This document shows, one piece after another, positions 1 through 8,210 of a stretch of DNA of 14,850 nt. Origin of the DNA: Candidatus Alistipes excrementipullorum. Its GTDB lineage: Bacteria > Bacteroidota > Bacteroidia > Bacteroidales > Rikenellaceae. Within the stretch, counting starts at the first letter, position 1; every line of letters begins with the position of its first letter. Under the pieces are notes generated by a model. The model saw nothing but the letters and a program-made list of their open reading frames with translations. It had not been told where the DNA came from and searched no databases. Location of the stretch: assembly GCA_019113665.1 (NCBI GenBank), contig DXGW01000016.1:1-14850 (forward strand), in the 5' to 3' direction. The translations under genes and the position numbers were made by a program.

Positions 1-611
1 CCGCCATAACTGTTGATGCCGACGAAATCGAGCGACGGGCACAGCCGTCCGACAAAACCGGCGGCCCGTGCGGACGACAGCACCGTACATGTCAGGTGGC
101 GGCTGTCGCGCTCCTTCATCAGGACCGCAAGCTCCTCGACGAAACGCCAGCCCTCTTCACCGATTCCCTCGCCCATGTTGAGTTCGTTGCCGAGAGCCCA
201 GACGATTATGTTGCGGTCATCGGCATAACGTTCGGCCAGAGCGGTGCACTGCTCGCGCATCTTCTGCCTGAAAGCCTCGTCGCGGTAGCGGGCGGGATTC
301 TTCGGCAGCGATATGCCCATCATGAGGTACATGCCGTGGCGCGAGGCCGCCTCAACGGCCCGCGCTACGGTAGTCGAATCGCTCGAATAGGTGCGGTAGG
401 CATTGGCCCCGCGGCGTGCGGCCTCGCCCATCGTTGCACGCCCGAAGGTATCTTCGAGCGTCACACGGCCGCAGGTTCCCTTTATGAAGACCTTCTCCCC
501 GTCTACGGTCAGGGCATAGCCCTCACCCGGAGAGCCGGCAATGCGAACCTGCGCATTCACGCCGGACGACAGCAGGAACAGAAACAGAAGCAAGAGTATC
601 GACCTTTTCAT
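1..611 (-). CDS. Secreted TIM-barrel glycoside hydrolase, GH2-C/GH5-like (clan A), N-terminal part
   Basis: The first 203 residues of an exported hydrolase whose 3' end lies off the left edge. The signal peptide is MKRSILLLLFLFLLSSG followed by VNAQ, an ordinary cleavage site without a lipobox. Then YALTVDGEKVFIKGTCGR, GANAYRTYSSDSTTVARAV, HGMYLMMGISLP and VWALGNELNMGEG follow. Glu143 in GNE is the likely acid/base; the nucleophile should lie in the missing part. FVGINSYG near the edge matches ILSVNSYY of the lipoprotein hydrolase at 8211-9560, and the whole visible region parallels that protein's residues 49-214, so the two are homologues. The lack of a lipid anchor suggests a soluble periplasmic form. 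The ATG at 611 lies five bases after the previous stop. Family number and substrate remain open. Confidence 0.86.
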   Translation of the reverse strand, partial: MKRSILLLLFLFLLSSGVNAQVRIAGSPGEGYALTVDGEKVFIKGTCGRVTLEDTFGRATMGEAARRGANAYRTYSSDSTTVARAVEAASRHGMYLMMGISLPKNPARYRDEAFRQKMREQCTALAERYADDRNIIVWALGNELNMGEGIGEEGWRFVEELAVLMKERDSRHLTCTVLSSARAAGFVGRLCPSLDFVGINSYG

Positions 612-613
612 GG

Positions 614-618
614 CTCCT
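614..618 (-). promoter_or_regulatory. Possible Shine-Dalgarno AGGAG
   Basis: AGGAG sits two bases before the ATG at 611 and overlaps the TAG stop of the fimbrillin-like gene. It is one of the few SD-like strings in the window. The spacing is shorter than usual, so its use is uncertain. Confidence 0.3.
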
Positions 619-2521
619 ACATTTTACGGCAACGTACGGACAATGCCGCTGTATGGGGCTGGGTGTTGGACCCGGCCGAGGCGATCTTCACGTTTGCAGC
701 GGTCGTACCGCACCACTGCCAGCTCGTGCTGCCGGCATTCCATATCATGCCGAACTTGCCGATGTTCTTCACGATGCCGGTCTTGAGGCGCACGCCGGCA
801 CATGGGAACCAGTCCTCGAAAGTCGTCCCGCCGACCGTCGGCGAGTAGGTACGGCCGTATGTCAGGCTGCTCATCGTGGCTGCGGCATTATCTTCGGCGG
901 GCGTACCCAGTGCATTGAGCACCGCAGCCCACTTCAGCATGTTGGTATTGGTGGGTATGCGGTAACCCGCCGGACAGGGGTCATGCATGGTCTTCTTGTA
1001 TGCCGATGCAGGACCTATCCACATGTTGTCGTTCTCGTCGGTGAAGAGCTCCGAGAAGAGCGACATGGGATACGCCACGGCTTCGGCCGACGACATGGCT
1101 GTCGGATTGACGTTCCACTTCATGTCGGCACCGAACACGGCCGTATTGACAACCGTCGACGCCGTAGTTGCAGCGTCGAAGGCCGACGAATCGAGCGCTC
1201 CGGCCCTGTCTCCGACTACACCTGCACCGACAATCGGGTCCTTACGGCCCCACTGGTAGAGGAATCCGTATGAACCGGCATCGTCGGGATTGCAGTTGCG
1301 CGCGCCGAGGTTGGCATTGAGCCACGTACCCTCGGATTCCCCGTAGCAGTTGTCGGCAACGGTGGCGTTGACCCATATGTGCCACGACCACACGATCTCC
1401 TTCTCTCCGCCGTCCTCACGGTAGAGGGCTATGACGGCACTGCCGGTAATGATATCCTCGGGCACGGTGAACGCAATGCGCTTCCATGCGGCATTGTAAC
1501 GCACCTGCTGCACAACACCGCTCTCCGTCGTCCACAACCAGTCCGCGCCATATGTGCCGTCGGCATCGATGAGCGTCGGGGCCTTGTTGCCGTCTGTCCC
1601 GATGCCGTTGCCGGCGATGTCGGCATTGAAGGTGTATTCACCGCCCGCACGGACAAGGTAACAGTTGGCGGTCTCGGTCTCGTCGAGGGCCGTCGAACTG
1701 CTGCGAACGGCATTGCCGCCGTCAAGGTCGAGAGCATAGCGGTAGAGGTTGGCGTCGAGGAACTCGCGGCTGCCGAAGGTGCCGTCGTATTCATACTCGG
1801 CAACGTCGGTCACCACCTTCATCGTCGGGTCGTATATGCCGGCCGAGGTCACGATATAGAAATACCTGTCGGCCGAGAGGTCGGCGGCTGCGGCGGAACC
1901 GAGCGTAAGCGTCACGGTACGCGAGCCCGGGACCATGTCGGCGCCGGCATTGCCGATAACGATCTTCTTCACCTGCTCGGCAGAGTGTTCCGAAGCCGTA
2001 AGCCTGATCCTCAGGACCGCGCCGTTGACGTCATAGGGCACGTCGACCGACGTGGCAGAGGCATCGACATCGGCCTCACCCTCCATCGGAAGGTTGGCGC
2101 CGTTGAAACGGTCGGCCGAGGGCTGGTTCTGCGTTGCCGAAACCACGGCTGCAGAGTAGGCCGATCCGGCACGCTGGTTGGGATATACAACCTTGATGCG
2201 GAATGCAGACTGCGGGGCATTGTCGACGGTCAGTGTCCCGTCGGCATTGACCTCGGCCTCGACGGCCGTACCGAAAGTGGCCCCGCCGTCCTCGCTTATG
2301 AAGTACGACACCTTGTCGCCGTCGTTCCAGACGAGTTTCGACGCGGCCGTATGGTCACCGTCGGGATATTCGACGGTCGTACGGGTCGCGTTGACCAGAT
2401 TGACAGTCACACGGCGGCCTGTGGCCGGTCCGTTTGCGTCGGCGGTGTCGTCCTTGGCGCAACCGCCCGATACGGCCATCGAAACGGCGGCCAGTATCGC
2501 CATATATGAAGTTTTTCTCAT
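617..2521 (-). CDS. Fimbrillin-like (Mfa-like) lipoprotein with FISUMP-type C-terminal domain
   Basis: A 634-residue surface lipoprotein (lipobox VSGGC, Cys21, followed by AKDD). Residues about 36-270 resemble the fimbrillin/Mfa-like beta-sandwich (TRTTVEYPDG, KLVWNDGDKVSYF, VDVPYDVNGAVLRIRL). A linker module (about 280-390) opens with ETANCYLVRAGGEYTFNA, a common motif in Bacteroidales surface proteins. The rest resembles the Fibrobacter succinogenes major paralogous (FISUMP) domain: TWLNANLGARN, YGFLYQWGRKDP, DPCPAGYRIP and the terminal SVRCRKM. The family is linked to adhesion or pilus-like surface display; carbohydrate binding here is inference from context. The ATG at 2521 begins the signal peptide; a GTG at 2542 would overlie the preceding small gene's end. 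It lies five bases before the next gene. Confidence 0.85.
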   Translation of the reverse strand: MRKTSYMAILAAVSMAVSGGCAKDDTADANGPATGRRVTVNLVNATRTTVEYPDGDHTAASKLVWNDGDKVSYFISEDGGATFGTAVEAEVNADGTLTVDNAPQSAFRIKVVYPNQRAGSAYSAAVVSATQNQPSADRFNGANLPMEGEADVDASATSVDVPYDVNGAVLRIRLTASEHSAEQVKKIVIGNAGADMVPGSRTVTLTLGSAAAADLSADRYFYIVTSAGIYDPTMKVVTDVAEYEYDGTFGSREFLDANLYRYALDLDGGNAVRSSSTALDETETANCYLVRAGGEYTFNADIAGNGIGTDGNKAPTLIDADGTYGADWLWTTESGVVQQVRYNAAWKRIAFTVPEDIITGSAVIALYREDGGEKEIVWSWHIWVNATVADNCYGESEGTWLNANLGARNCNPDDAGSYGFLYQWGRKDPIVGAGVVGDRAGALDSSAFDAATTASTVVNTAVFGADMKWNVNPTAMSSAEAVAYPMSLFSELFTDENDNMWIGPASAYKKTMHDPCPAGYRIPTNTNMLKWAAVLNALGTPAEDNAAATMSSLTYGRTYSPTVGGTTFEDWFPCAGVRLKTGIVKNIGKFGMIWNAGSTSWQWCGTTAANVKIASAGSNTQPHTAALSVRCRKM

Positions 2522-2538
2522 AAGGTCAGTGTTAAGGG

Positions 2539-2679
2539 TCACAGTTCGGTTTCATAGGTATCGTCCGTCCAGGGGTTGCCGTCGGACGTGTTCACTTCAC
2601 CGTCGGAGACGGCAAATCCGGTTTCAACCTGCAGGTCGCCGTATTCGACGAGCGGCAGAATGTAAGTCTTTTTCTCCAT
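2539..2679 (-). CDS. Small acidic protein, 46 residues, unknown function
   Basis: The gap between the GH3 and fimbrillin-like genes contains a complete short frame beginning MEKKTYILPLVEYGDLQVE and ending DDTYETEL before TGA. It starts 18 bases after the GH3 stop and ends 17 bases before the next ATG, so it fits the operon spacing exactly. The N-terminus follows the pattern KKTY-x-x-P-x-x-E-x-x-x-x-x-x-E seen, as I recall, in many short Bacteroidales proteins next to surface lipoprotein genes. The second half is polar and rich in Asp, Gly and Thr. It has no signal peptide, no membrane segment and no cysteine. No function can be assigned. It might instead be a leader-like coding stretch, but its length and placement favour a real gene. 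Confidence 0.68.
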   Translation of the reverse strand: MEKKTYILPLVEYGDLQVETGFAVSDGEVNTSDGNPWTDDTYETEL

Positions 2680-2697
2680 ATCATTCGGGTTTCAGGG

Positions 2698-4911
2698 TTA
2701 TTTTACTATCGAAAAGCGCGATTTCAGACCGTCACGGCTGTCGGTGCCTACCATAATCGTATATGCGCCCGGCTCAACCGCAACACGCATGTCTGCACCG
2801 CAGAAGGCCAGTTCCGACACGGGCAGTTCGAACTCGACGGTGCGTTTCTCGGCCGGGGCCAGTGTCACGCGGCGGAAGCCCTTGAGCTCCTTCATCGGGC
2901 GCGTGACCGAAGCCGACTTGCGTCCGACATAGAGCTGCACGACTTCGGTACCGGCAACCTTGCCACTGTTTTCGACCGTGACACGCACCTTCAGCACGCC
3001 GTCAGCCGTCACCTCCGTATCGGAGAGTTCCAGTCCCGAAAGGACGAATGTCGTGTACGAAAGCCCGAATCCGAACGGGAAGAGCGGCGTGGGCGGTACG
3101 TCGAGGTACGACGACGTGTGTCCCATGACCGACTGCACGGCCTCGCGCGGAATATCGTCGAGATTGCCCTCGGTGCCGCGGGCGATGTGGCTCGTATGCT
3201 TGTGGTTGTAGTACATGGGTATCTGTCCGACGCAGCGCGGGAATGTCACAGGCAGCTTGCCCGAAGGGTTGGCCCGGCCAATGACGATCTCGGCTATGGC
3301 CTTACCGCCCATGGTTCCGGGGTGCCATGCGTAAAGCAGCGCATCGGAGATCTCCGCCTCGCGGCCGATGATGAGCGGGCGTCCGGCCATGAACACCGTC
3401 ACGAGAGGACGGCCGCAGTCGGCCAGCACTTCGAGCATCTCGCTCTGAGCCCCCTGCAGCGTCAGGTCGGCAAGCGAATGAGCCTCGCCCGACATGATCT
3501 GCTCCTCGCCCACGAAGGCGAGAACCACGTCGGCCTTGCGGGCCAGCGACCTGAGACGGCCGAAACGCGCCGTACTGTTGTCACGGCAATGCGTCAGCGC
3601 CGGTTCGTACAATATCTCGACATCGTCGCCGCAGAGTTCGCGCAATGCGGTTATCGGCGTCAGCGTATGTGTCTTGTCACCGTCGAGCGTCCACGTTCCC
3701 AGCTGGTCGTACGGAGCATCGGCCATAGGCCCGGTCACAAGTATGCGGCGCACGCCCGTCAAGGGCAGTACACCCTCGTTCTTGAGCATCACGGTAGCCT
3801 CCTGAGCCAGTGTGCAGGCATCGTCGAGTACCGGTTCGGAATAGAGGACGCTCGTCGCAGCCTTGCGCGTATAGGGATTGTCGAAGAGTCCGAGGCGCAT
3901 CTTCAGCCGCAATACGCGGCGGACGGCCTCGTCCACGACCTCCATGGGGACCTCACCGCTGTCGACGAGCGAGCGCAGGTTGAGCAGGTACGACCTCGAC
4001 GACATGTCCATGTCCGTTCCGGCCGTGATACACTTCTTCGCGGCCTCGCGCTTGTCGGCCGCAGCACCGTGCGGGACAAGGCCCGCAACCGAGCCCCAGT
4101 CCGAAACCACCACGCCGTCGAAACCCCATTCGCCGCGCAGGACATCGGTCAGCAGCCAGCGGTTGCCCGTAGCCGGTACTCCGTCATTGTCGTTGAACGA
4201 CGACATGACCGATGCGCAGCCGGCCTCGACCGCCGCCCTGAACGGCGGGAAATAGGTGTCGCGCAGCTGGCGTTCGGGTATGTAGGTGGTATTGTAATCG
4301 CGTCCTCCCTCGGCTGCACCGTAGCCGACGAAATGTTTGGCGCACGCGGCCATCGACATCGGGTCGGAGAGCGACTCGCCCTGATATCCGCGCACGACGG
4401 CCGCGGCAAGCCGGCCGGCGAGGTAGGTATCCTCACCGAAACCCTCGGCAATGCGTCCCCAACGCGGGTCGCGTGCGATGTCCATCATCGGGGCGAAGGC
4501 CCAGCGTATGCCGCATTCTGTGGCCTCGGCAGCCGTATTGCGGGCTGCGCGCTCGACAAGCTCCTCGTCGAACGACGCCGCCTGGCCGAGAGGTATGGGC
4601 AGCACGGTCTTGAAGCCATGTACCACGTCACGTGCGAAAAGCAGCGGAATGCCCGCAGGGCTCTCCTCGACGGCTATGCGCTGCAGTTCGTCGAGAACCG
4701 CCGGGTCGACGATGTTCATGACCGACCCCAGACGTCCGGCACGTATCTCCTTCTTGAGTTTCTCGATATCGCCGCGCCCGTCCAGCTGGTTGAGCTGTCC
4801 GACCTTGTCTTCGAACGACATGCGCGACAATATGGCTTCGATGCGCTCGTCCTCACCGCCGAACACGAACAACGGGACGAAAAGCAGGATAAATGTTACA
4901 AGTCTTTTCAT
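2698..4911 (-). CDS. bglX: Periplasmic beta-glycosidase, GH3 family, BglX type
   Basis: An exo-acting retaining beta-glycosidase, most likely a beta-glucosidase, releasing terminal sugars from oligosaccharides or glycosides in the periplasm. It has 737 residues, close to E. coli BglX, with a signal peptide at 1-18. GH3 N-terminal barrel: RDPRWGRIAEGFGEDTYL (148-164), AKHFVGYGAAEGG (191-203) and the nucleophile Asp271 in VVSDWGS. The C-terminal domain has GEEQIMSGEAHS with Glu476 as the likely acid/base and NPSGKLPVTFPRCVGQIPMYY. An FnIII-like domain (about 640-705) has PMKELKGFRRVTLAP. Nothing essential appears to be missing. Trp272 stands where E. coli BglX has His, so the subsite may differ. 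The ATG at 4911 is preferred; an in-frame ATG at 4932 would overlap the upstream stop and lengthen the signal peptide. Exact sugar specificity is not readable. Confidence 0.93.
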   Translation of the reverse strand: MKRLVTFILLFVPLFVFGGEDERIEAILSRMSFEDKVGQLNQLDGRGDIEKLKKEIRAGRLGSVMNIVDPAVLDELQRIAVEESPAGIPLLFARDVVHGFKTVLPIPLGQAASFDEELVERAARNTAAEATECGIRWAFAPMMDIARDPRWGRIAEGFGEDTYLAGRLAAAVVRGYQGESLSDPMSMAACAKHFVGYGAAEGGRDYNTTYIPERQLRDTYFPPFRAAVEAGCASVMSSFNDNDGVPATGNRWLLTDVLRGEWGFDGVVVSDWGSVAGLVPHGAAADKREAAKKCITAGTDMDMSSRSYLLNLRSLVDSGEVPMEVVDEAVRRVLRLKMRLGLFDNPYTRKAATSVLYSEPVLDDACTLAQEATVMLKNEGVLPLTGVRRILVTGPMADAPYDQLGTWTLDGDKTHTLTPITALRELCGDDVEILYEPALTHCRDNSTARFGRLRSLARKADVVLAFVGEEQIMSGEAHSLADLTLQGAQSEMLEVLADCGRPLVTVFMAGRPLIIGREAEISDALLYAWHPGTMGGKAIAEIVIGRANPSGKLPVTFPRCVGQIPMYYNHKHTSHIARGTEGNLDDIPREAVQSVMGHTSSYLDVPPTPLFPFGFGLSYTTFVLSGLELSDTEVTADGVLKVRVTVENSGKVAGTEVVQLYVGRKSASVTRPMKELKGFRRVTLAPAEKRTVEFELPVSELAFCGADMRVAVEPGAYTIMVGTDSRDGLKSRFSIVK

Positions 4912-4922
4912 GTGGAAATGTT

Positions 4923-6923
4923 TCAGTTGCATTTTACAAACAGTACGGCGTCGGCGCGTGTCGCAGCCCCTGCCGCAAGCGAATTGTCGAACTCGACGGC
5001 ACCGGGCATACCCTTCTCGAAACGGTATGTGCCCAGCGGCACCCACTCGCCCGAAGTCTGGCCCAGCACGTCCATGCGGCTGCGGTCGATGACAACATCG
5101 TGGCACTCCTCGCCGGTGCATACCCTGACTGCCGTCTGCGCAGCGAGGCGCTTGTCGACATTCTGGTAGGCATAGACGGCATAGTCGCCCGACGAGGGCA
5201 TGGACCCAACCGTATAGCGCACGTTGCAAAGTCCCGCACCGGCCGGAACCTCGAGGTACGAAAGTCCGTAACCGCCGCTGCGGCCGACGCGCTCCCAACC
5301 GGCTTCCGCCTCAACGCCCGCATCGGCATCGTCCACGAGAATGTCGGGCTGCGACCCGTCGAGATATGGATCGACATCGATGGCAGCGCATATGCGGCGG
5401 CTGTCGACCTGCTGTACGTCACAGTCTCCGTTGTCCATGGCTTCGGCCACGGCTACGGCCGCAACCTGTCCGAGAACCATGAAGACCGGTTCCATACGTA
5501 TGGAGCCGTAGGCTATGTGGCTCGCCGAAAGGCATACCGGGACAAGCAGATTGGTGCACTCCGAGCGTTTGGGAGTAATCGAGCGGTACGAAATCGGGTA
5601 CGGAAGCCCGCCGCCGATCTCGACATTGCCCTCGTTCTTGACCATGTCACGCCCGTTTTTGGTTATGACTATGCGCTGGCAGTTGTGCGAATCCATCTGG
5701 TAGGCAGCCATGGCTATGCCGTCGTTTACGACCGCACGCCCCTCGCAATCGGCCTGGGTGGCGACATACTCGCCTACCATGCGCCGCGCCTCACGGACAT
5801 AGAGTTGCGGCGTCCAGTTTCCGAAAGCCGTGTACTCGTCCTTGGGATAGCCCCACAGCCCCATGCGCCTGCGCATGATCTCGGGGACGCGCGGATCATT
5901 GCCCAGGAACCACAAAAGTCCCTTCGTATAGAGCGTGTGCGCGGCAATGATGCTGTCGCGTTCGTCGTACGACGCTTCGGGATAGGTGTGGTTCATGCCT
6001 ATCATGTCGGTCGAGAAGCCGCCGCGGTTGTTGATGTCGGTCTTATCGTTCGGCATGCGGCTCCAGATGAAGTAGTCGTTGAGCATGCGCTTGTCGGGCT
6101 GGGCCTCGATAAGGCGCAGCAACAGTTCGTAACGCGTCGAATCGTATCCTTCGGGACGCGTTATGGGGATCATGTTGTCGGGGTCGGAGGTGAGGCATAT
6201 ACGGTAATTGTAGGCCTGCACCATCTCGTCGCCCGTGCCGTTCGGCGCAACCCCGGCATCGGATATGCCCCACAGAAGCCCGCTCGACGGGTCGCCCTCG
6301 ATACGGTAGGGGTCGATGCCGTCGGGGAACTGGTGGCGCGTCATCAGTTCGACGCCATTGTAAGTCTCGCCGTAGGTGTCGTTCGACTCGCGGCCCACGA
6401 CATAGCTTACGCCGGCCCGGGCCATCAGGTCACCCTCGTATGAACAGTCGATGAAGTAGTCGGCACCGACCGTCATCGCAGAATGGGGCTCGGCCGAGGT
6501 CTCCACGACGATGGAAGCTATGCGCGTACCCTCCTTCGCAGCCGAGACGATACGACGGCCCGTAAGTACGGTGATGTTTTCATGCCGCAGGTACGAGCGC
6601 ATGATGCTGTCGGCAACCGACGGCTCGAATATCCACTGTTCGAGGCGTCCGTAGTGCTGCCCCACCTTGCGGTAGAACTCCTTGGCAACGCCCTTGATCA
6701 CCTGTTTGTTACCTATGTCGGTAAAGCCGAGTCCGCCCGTAGTCATGCCGCCGATATGCTTCGTAGGCTCGATCAGCACGACGCTCTTGCCGCATTGCGC
6801 GGCCGAATAGGCCGCAACCACACCGGCAGAGGTGCCGCCGTAGACACACACGTCATACGTGCGGCTACGGCTGCAACCCGCCAGCAGCAGAACGGCAAAT
6901 ATTATCGCTGCCGTCCGTCTCAT
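4923..6923 (-). CDS. FAD-dependent oxidoreductase lipoprotein with C-terminal golvesin/Xly CBD-like domain
   Basis: A 666-residue flavoenzyme. The signal peptide ends LLLAGC with Cys17 as the lipid site, so it is membrane-anchored, outer membrane by default. The Rossmann unit (about 23-52, YDVCVYGGTSAGVVAAYSAA) ends in VVLIEP, where Glu52 is the usual acidic ribose-binding residue. HIGGMTTGGLGFTDIG follows. FIDCSYEGDLMARAGV, WFLGNDPRVPE and LLVPVCLSASHIAYGSIRME match the paralogue at 9573-11207. From about residue 527 there is an extra beta-rich domain (ILVDDADAG, YLEVPAGAG, VRYTVGSMPSSGDYAVYAY, GEWVPLGTYRF) with the pattern of golvesin and xanthan-lyase C-terminal domains, which are thought to bind polysaccharide. 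Such fusions are often auto-annotated as xanthan lyase, but no lyase catalytic domain is present. Substrate and electron acceptor are unknown. Confidence 0.88.
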   Translation of the reverse strand: MRRTAAIIFAVLLLAGCSRSRTYDVCVYGGTSAGVVAAYSAAQCGKSVVLIEPTKHIGGMTTGGLGFTDIGNKQVIKGVAKEFYRKVGQHYGRLEQWIFEPSVADSIMRSYLRHENITVLTGRRIVSAAKEGTRIASIVVETSAEPHSAMTVGADYFIDCSYEGDLMARAGVSYVVGRESNDTYGETYNGVELMTRHQFPDGIDPYRIEGDPSSGLLWGISDAGVAPNGTGDEMVQAYNYRICLTSDPDNMIPITRPEGYDSTRYELLLRLIEAQPDKRMLNDYFIWSRMPNDKTDINNRGGFSTDMIGMNHTYPEASYDERDSIIAAHTLYTKGLLWFLGNDPRVPEIMRRRMGLWGYPKDEYTAFGNWTPQLYVREARRMVGEYVATQADCEGRAVVNDGIAMAAYQMDSHNCQRIVITKNGRDMVKNEGNVEIGGGLPYPISYRSITPKRSECTNLLVPVCLSASHIAYGSIRMEPVFMVLGQVAAVAVAEAMDNGDCDVQQVDSRRICAAIDVDPYLDGSQPDILVDDADAGVEAEAGWERVGRSGGYGLSYLEVPAGAGLCNVRYTVGSMPSSGDYAVYAYQNVDKRLAAQTAVRVCTGEECHDVVIDRSRMDVLGQTSGEWVPLGTYRFEKGMPGAVEFDNSLAAGAATRADAVLFVKCN
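6920..6923 (-). promoter_or_regulatory. ATGA stop/start overlap
   Basis: The TGA stop of the Ig-like lipoprotein and the ATG of the downstream flavoenzyme share bases in an ATGA overlap. This arrangement is commonly linked to translational coupling and here suggests matched expression of the two lipoproteins. The coupling itself is inferred. Confidence 0.6.
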
Positions 6924-8191
6924 TGCTGCTTCTCGATCTTATAGTCAAACACGGCATTGTCCTTGTTGCTCGTTCCCGACGATACGACCTTCATGATACC
7001 GTATCGCCCGGCCGCAGTCTTGAACACCACGACACGGTCGGCCTTGAGCTTGTTGGCAAGTCCCGACTCGGCCTCGGTGCAGTTCTCGTAGGCGGCGGCA
7101 AGCTCCTCACGCGTATAGATCGACGCATACTCGTCGACGGTCATAGTCGTCTTCTTGAAGAGCGTGGCGTTACGTACGGGCCAGTTGGTTATGACGTCGC
7201 TCTCGGCACCGTCGGCTACACCGCCCATGGCCGTGACGGTCGTGGCATTGTAGATGGTCGAGGCATTGGTCGTATTGGCTCCGCAGACTGCCATACCGAT
7301 AGTCGAGGCGTTACCGCTCCAGAAGAGAACTATGTCTATGTCGGCACACTTCTCGTATCCGTCGGCCACGGTGTAGACCTGGCAGGCGTCGACATCGAGG
7401 AACGGTCCGTACGAAGTGCAACGGTTCAGACCGACATTGACGCCGTAATACTCGTCGAGTTCGGTCGAGGCCGCACGTATGAAATTGACAGCATAGTCAG
7501 CCGTAACCAGGTTGCCGTCGTTGTCGGTAACCTCGAAGGTGAACGTCACGGTCTGGCCGACATCACCGGCCGTCGGTTCATACTCGAAGGCATAGACATC
7601 GGTCTTGGAAGAGGTGAAGCCCTCGGTCTTGGTCAACGACTCGATAGCCTCGCCGTTCTTGAGCGTGCGTATCTTCATGAGGCCCGCCGCTGCCGATATG
7701 TTCACGTCGAATGCGAGTTTCGGCTGGGCCTCTATGTCGACCTCCGTCGGGGCATCGTCCGGAAGCACGATGTCGACATCGGCCTGCGATGCGTAGACAT
7801 AGACCGGATAGTCGATGCTGCCCTCATAACCGTCGGCTCCCGTGGCCGTGAAGACGAAATCGACAGTCTGGCCCGACTGCGAGGCAAGAAGCGTGTAACG
7901 GAACTCGTATGTCGCCGAAACGGGCGCGTCCTCGTAGACCTGCTTCGAATTCTCGATCTCCTTGCCGTCGAGAGTAGCAACCACCTGCGACAAACCCGCG
8001 GGATACTCCACCGTAAAGGTATAACTTACCTGCGTACCCGGATACTCGGCAACCGGCGCCTCCGACGTGAGCGCAAAGGTTATGCGGTCATGCGCCGGGC
8101 CCGAACCCGCCCCGTCGTCGTCCTTGCTGCACGACTGGAATAGCGGCAGCGACAACGCGAAAATCAATGCATATACTATATAATTCTTCAT
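6920..8191 (-). CDS. SusE-position surface lipoprotein with two repeated Ig-like domains; candidate glycan-binding protein
   Basis: A 423-residue lipoprotein (lipobox LFQSC, Cys21, followed by SKDDDG, an acidic stretch after the Cys of the kind linked to surface export in Bacteroidetes). Residues about 54-133 and 158-238 are two copies of one beta-sandwich module sharing AGL, an IE pair and GQTV near the end. The C-terminal region, about 245-423, contains SYGPFLDVDACQVY and ends KDNAVFDYKIEKQQ; I do not recognise its fold. Lack of catalytic motifs, a lipid anchor and a place between PUL enzymes fit a surface glycan-binding protein, but binding is inference. The ATG at 8191 starts a good signal peptide; a TTG at 8218 would put nine polar residues in front of it. 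The stop overlaps the next start (ATGA). Confidence 0.78.
   Translation of the reverse strand: MKNYIVYALIFALSLPLFQSCSKDDDGAGSGPAHDRITFALTSEAPVAEYPGTQVSYTFTVEYPAGLSQVVATLDGKEIENSKQVYEDAPVSATYEFRYTLLASQSGQTVDFVFTATGADGYEGSIDYPVYVYASQADVDIVLPDDAPTEVDIEAQPKLAFDVNISAAAGLMKIRTLKNGEAIESLTKTEGFTSSKTDVYAFEYEPTAGDVGQTVTFTFEVTDNDGNLVTADYAVNFIRAASTELDEYYGVNVGLNRCTSYGPFLDVDACQVYTVADGYEKCADIDIVLFWSGNASTIGMAVCGANTTNASTIYNATTVTAMGGVADGAESDVITNWPVRNATLFKKTTMTVDEYASIYTREELAAAYENCTEAESGLANKLKADRVVVFKTAAGRYGIMKVVSSGTSNKDNAVFDYKIEKQQ
7478..8032 (-). repeat. Tandem duplicated Ig-like domain within the lipoprotein
   Basis: Two modules of about 80 residues line up by eye: AGLSQVVATLDGKEIE with AGLMKIRTLKNGEAIE; YEFRYTLLASQSGQTVDFVF with FEYEPTAGDVGQTVTFTF; and IDYPVYV with ADYAVNF. 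Identity is scattered, so the duplication is old and visible at protein level only. A linker (residues about 134-157) separates the copies. Confidence 0.65.
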
Positions 8192-8210
8192 ATCATAGCC
8201 ATTTTTAACA

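Noticed and set aside
653..2509. Plus-strand frames opposite the fimbrillin-like gene
   Set aside because: Same shadow pattern; the minus-strand frame has a lipobox and recognisable domains, these do not.
2522..2542. GTG start at 2542 for the fimbrillin-like gene
   Set aside because: The ATG at 2521 begins the lipoprotein signal peptide directly and fits the gap after the small gene. The same logic rejects TTG starts at 8218 and 11219.
2522..2697. Promoter or terminator in the widest apparent gap
   Set aside because: The gap is occupied by the 46-residue frame, and the remaining 17 and 18 base spacers show no hairpin with a T-run or Bacteroides-type -7/-33 boxes.
4912..5298. N-terminal extension of the GH3 frame upstream to 5298
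   Set aside because: The extra 129 residues are Arg/Cys-rich, overlie the end of the flavoenzyme gene and would bury the clear signal peptide that starts at 4911.
3118..6443. Long plus-strand frames opposite GH3 and the longer flavoenzyme
   Set aside because: No family motifs or signal peptides, and they cross real gene boundaries. They follow from the codon bias of the minus-strand genes.
4923..6923. Xanthan lyase
   Set aside because: Only the C-terminal domain resembles that of xanthan lyase-type proteins. The body is a Rossmann flavoenzyme and no polysaccharide lyase catalytic domain is present.
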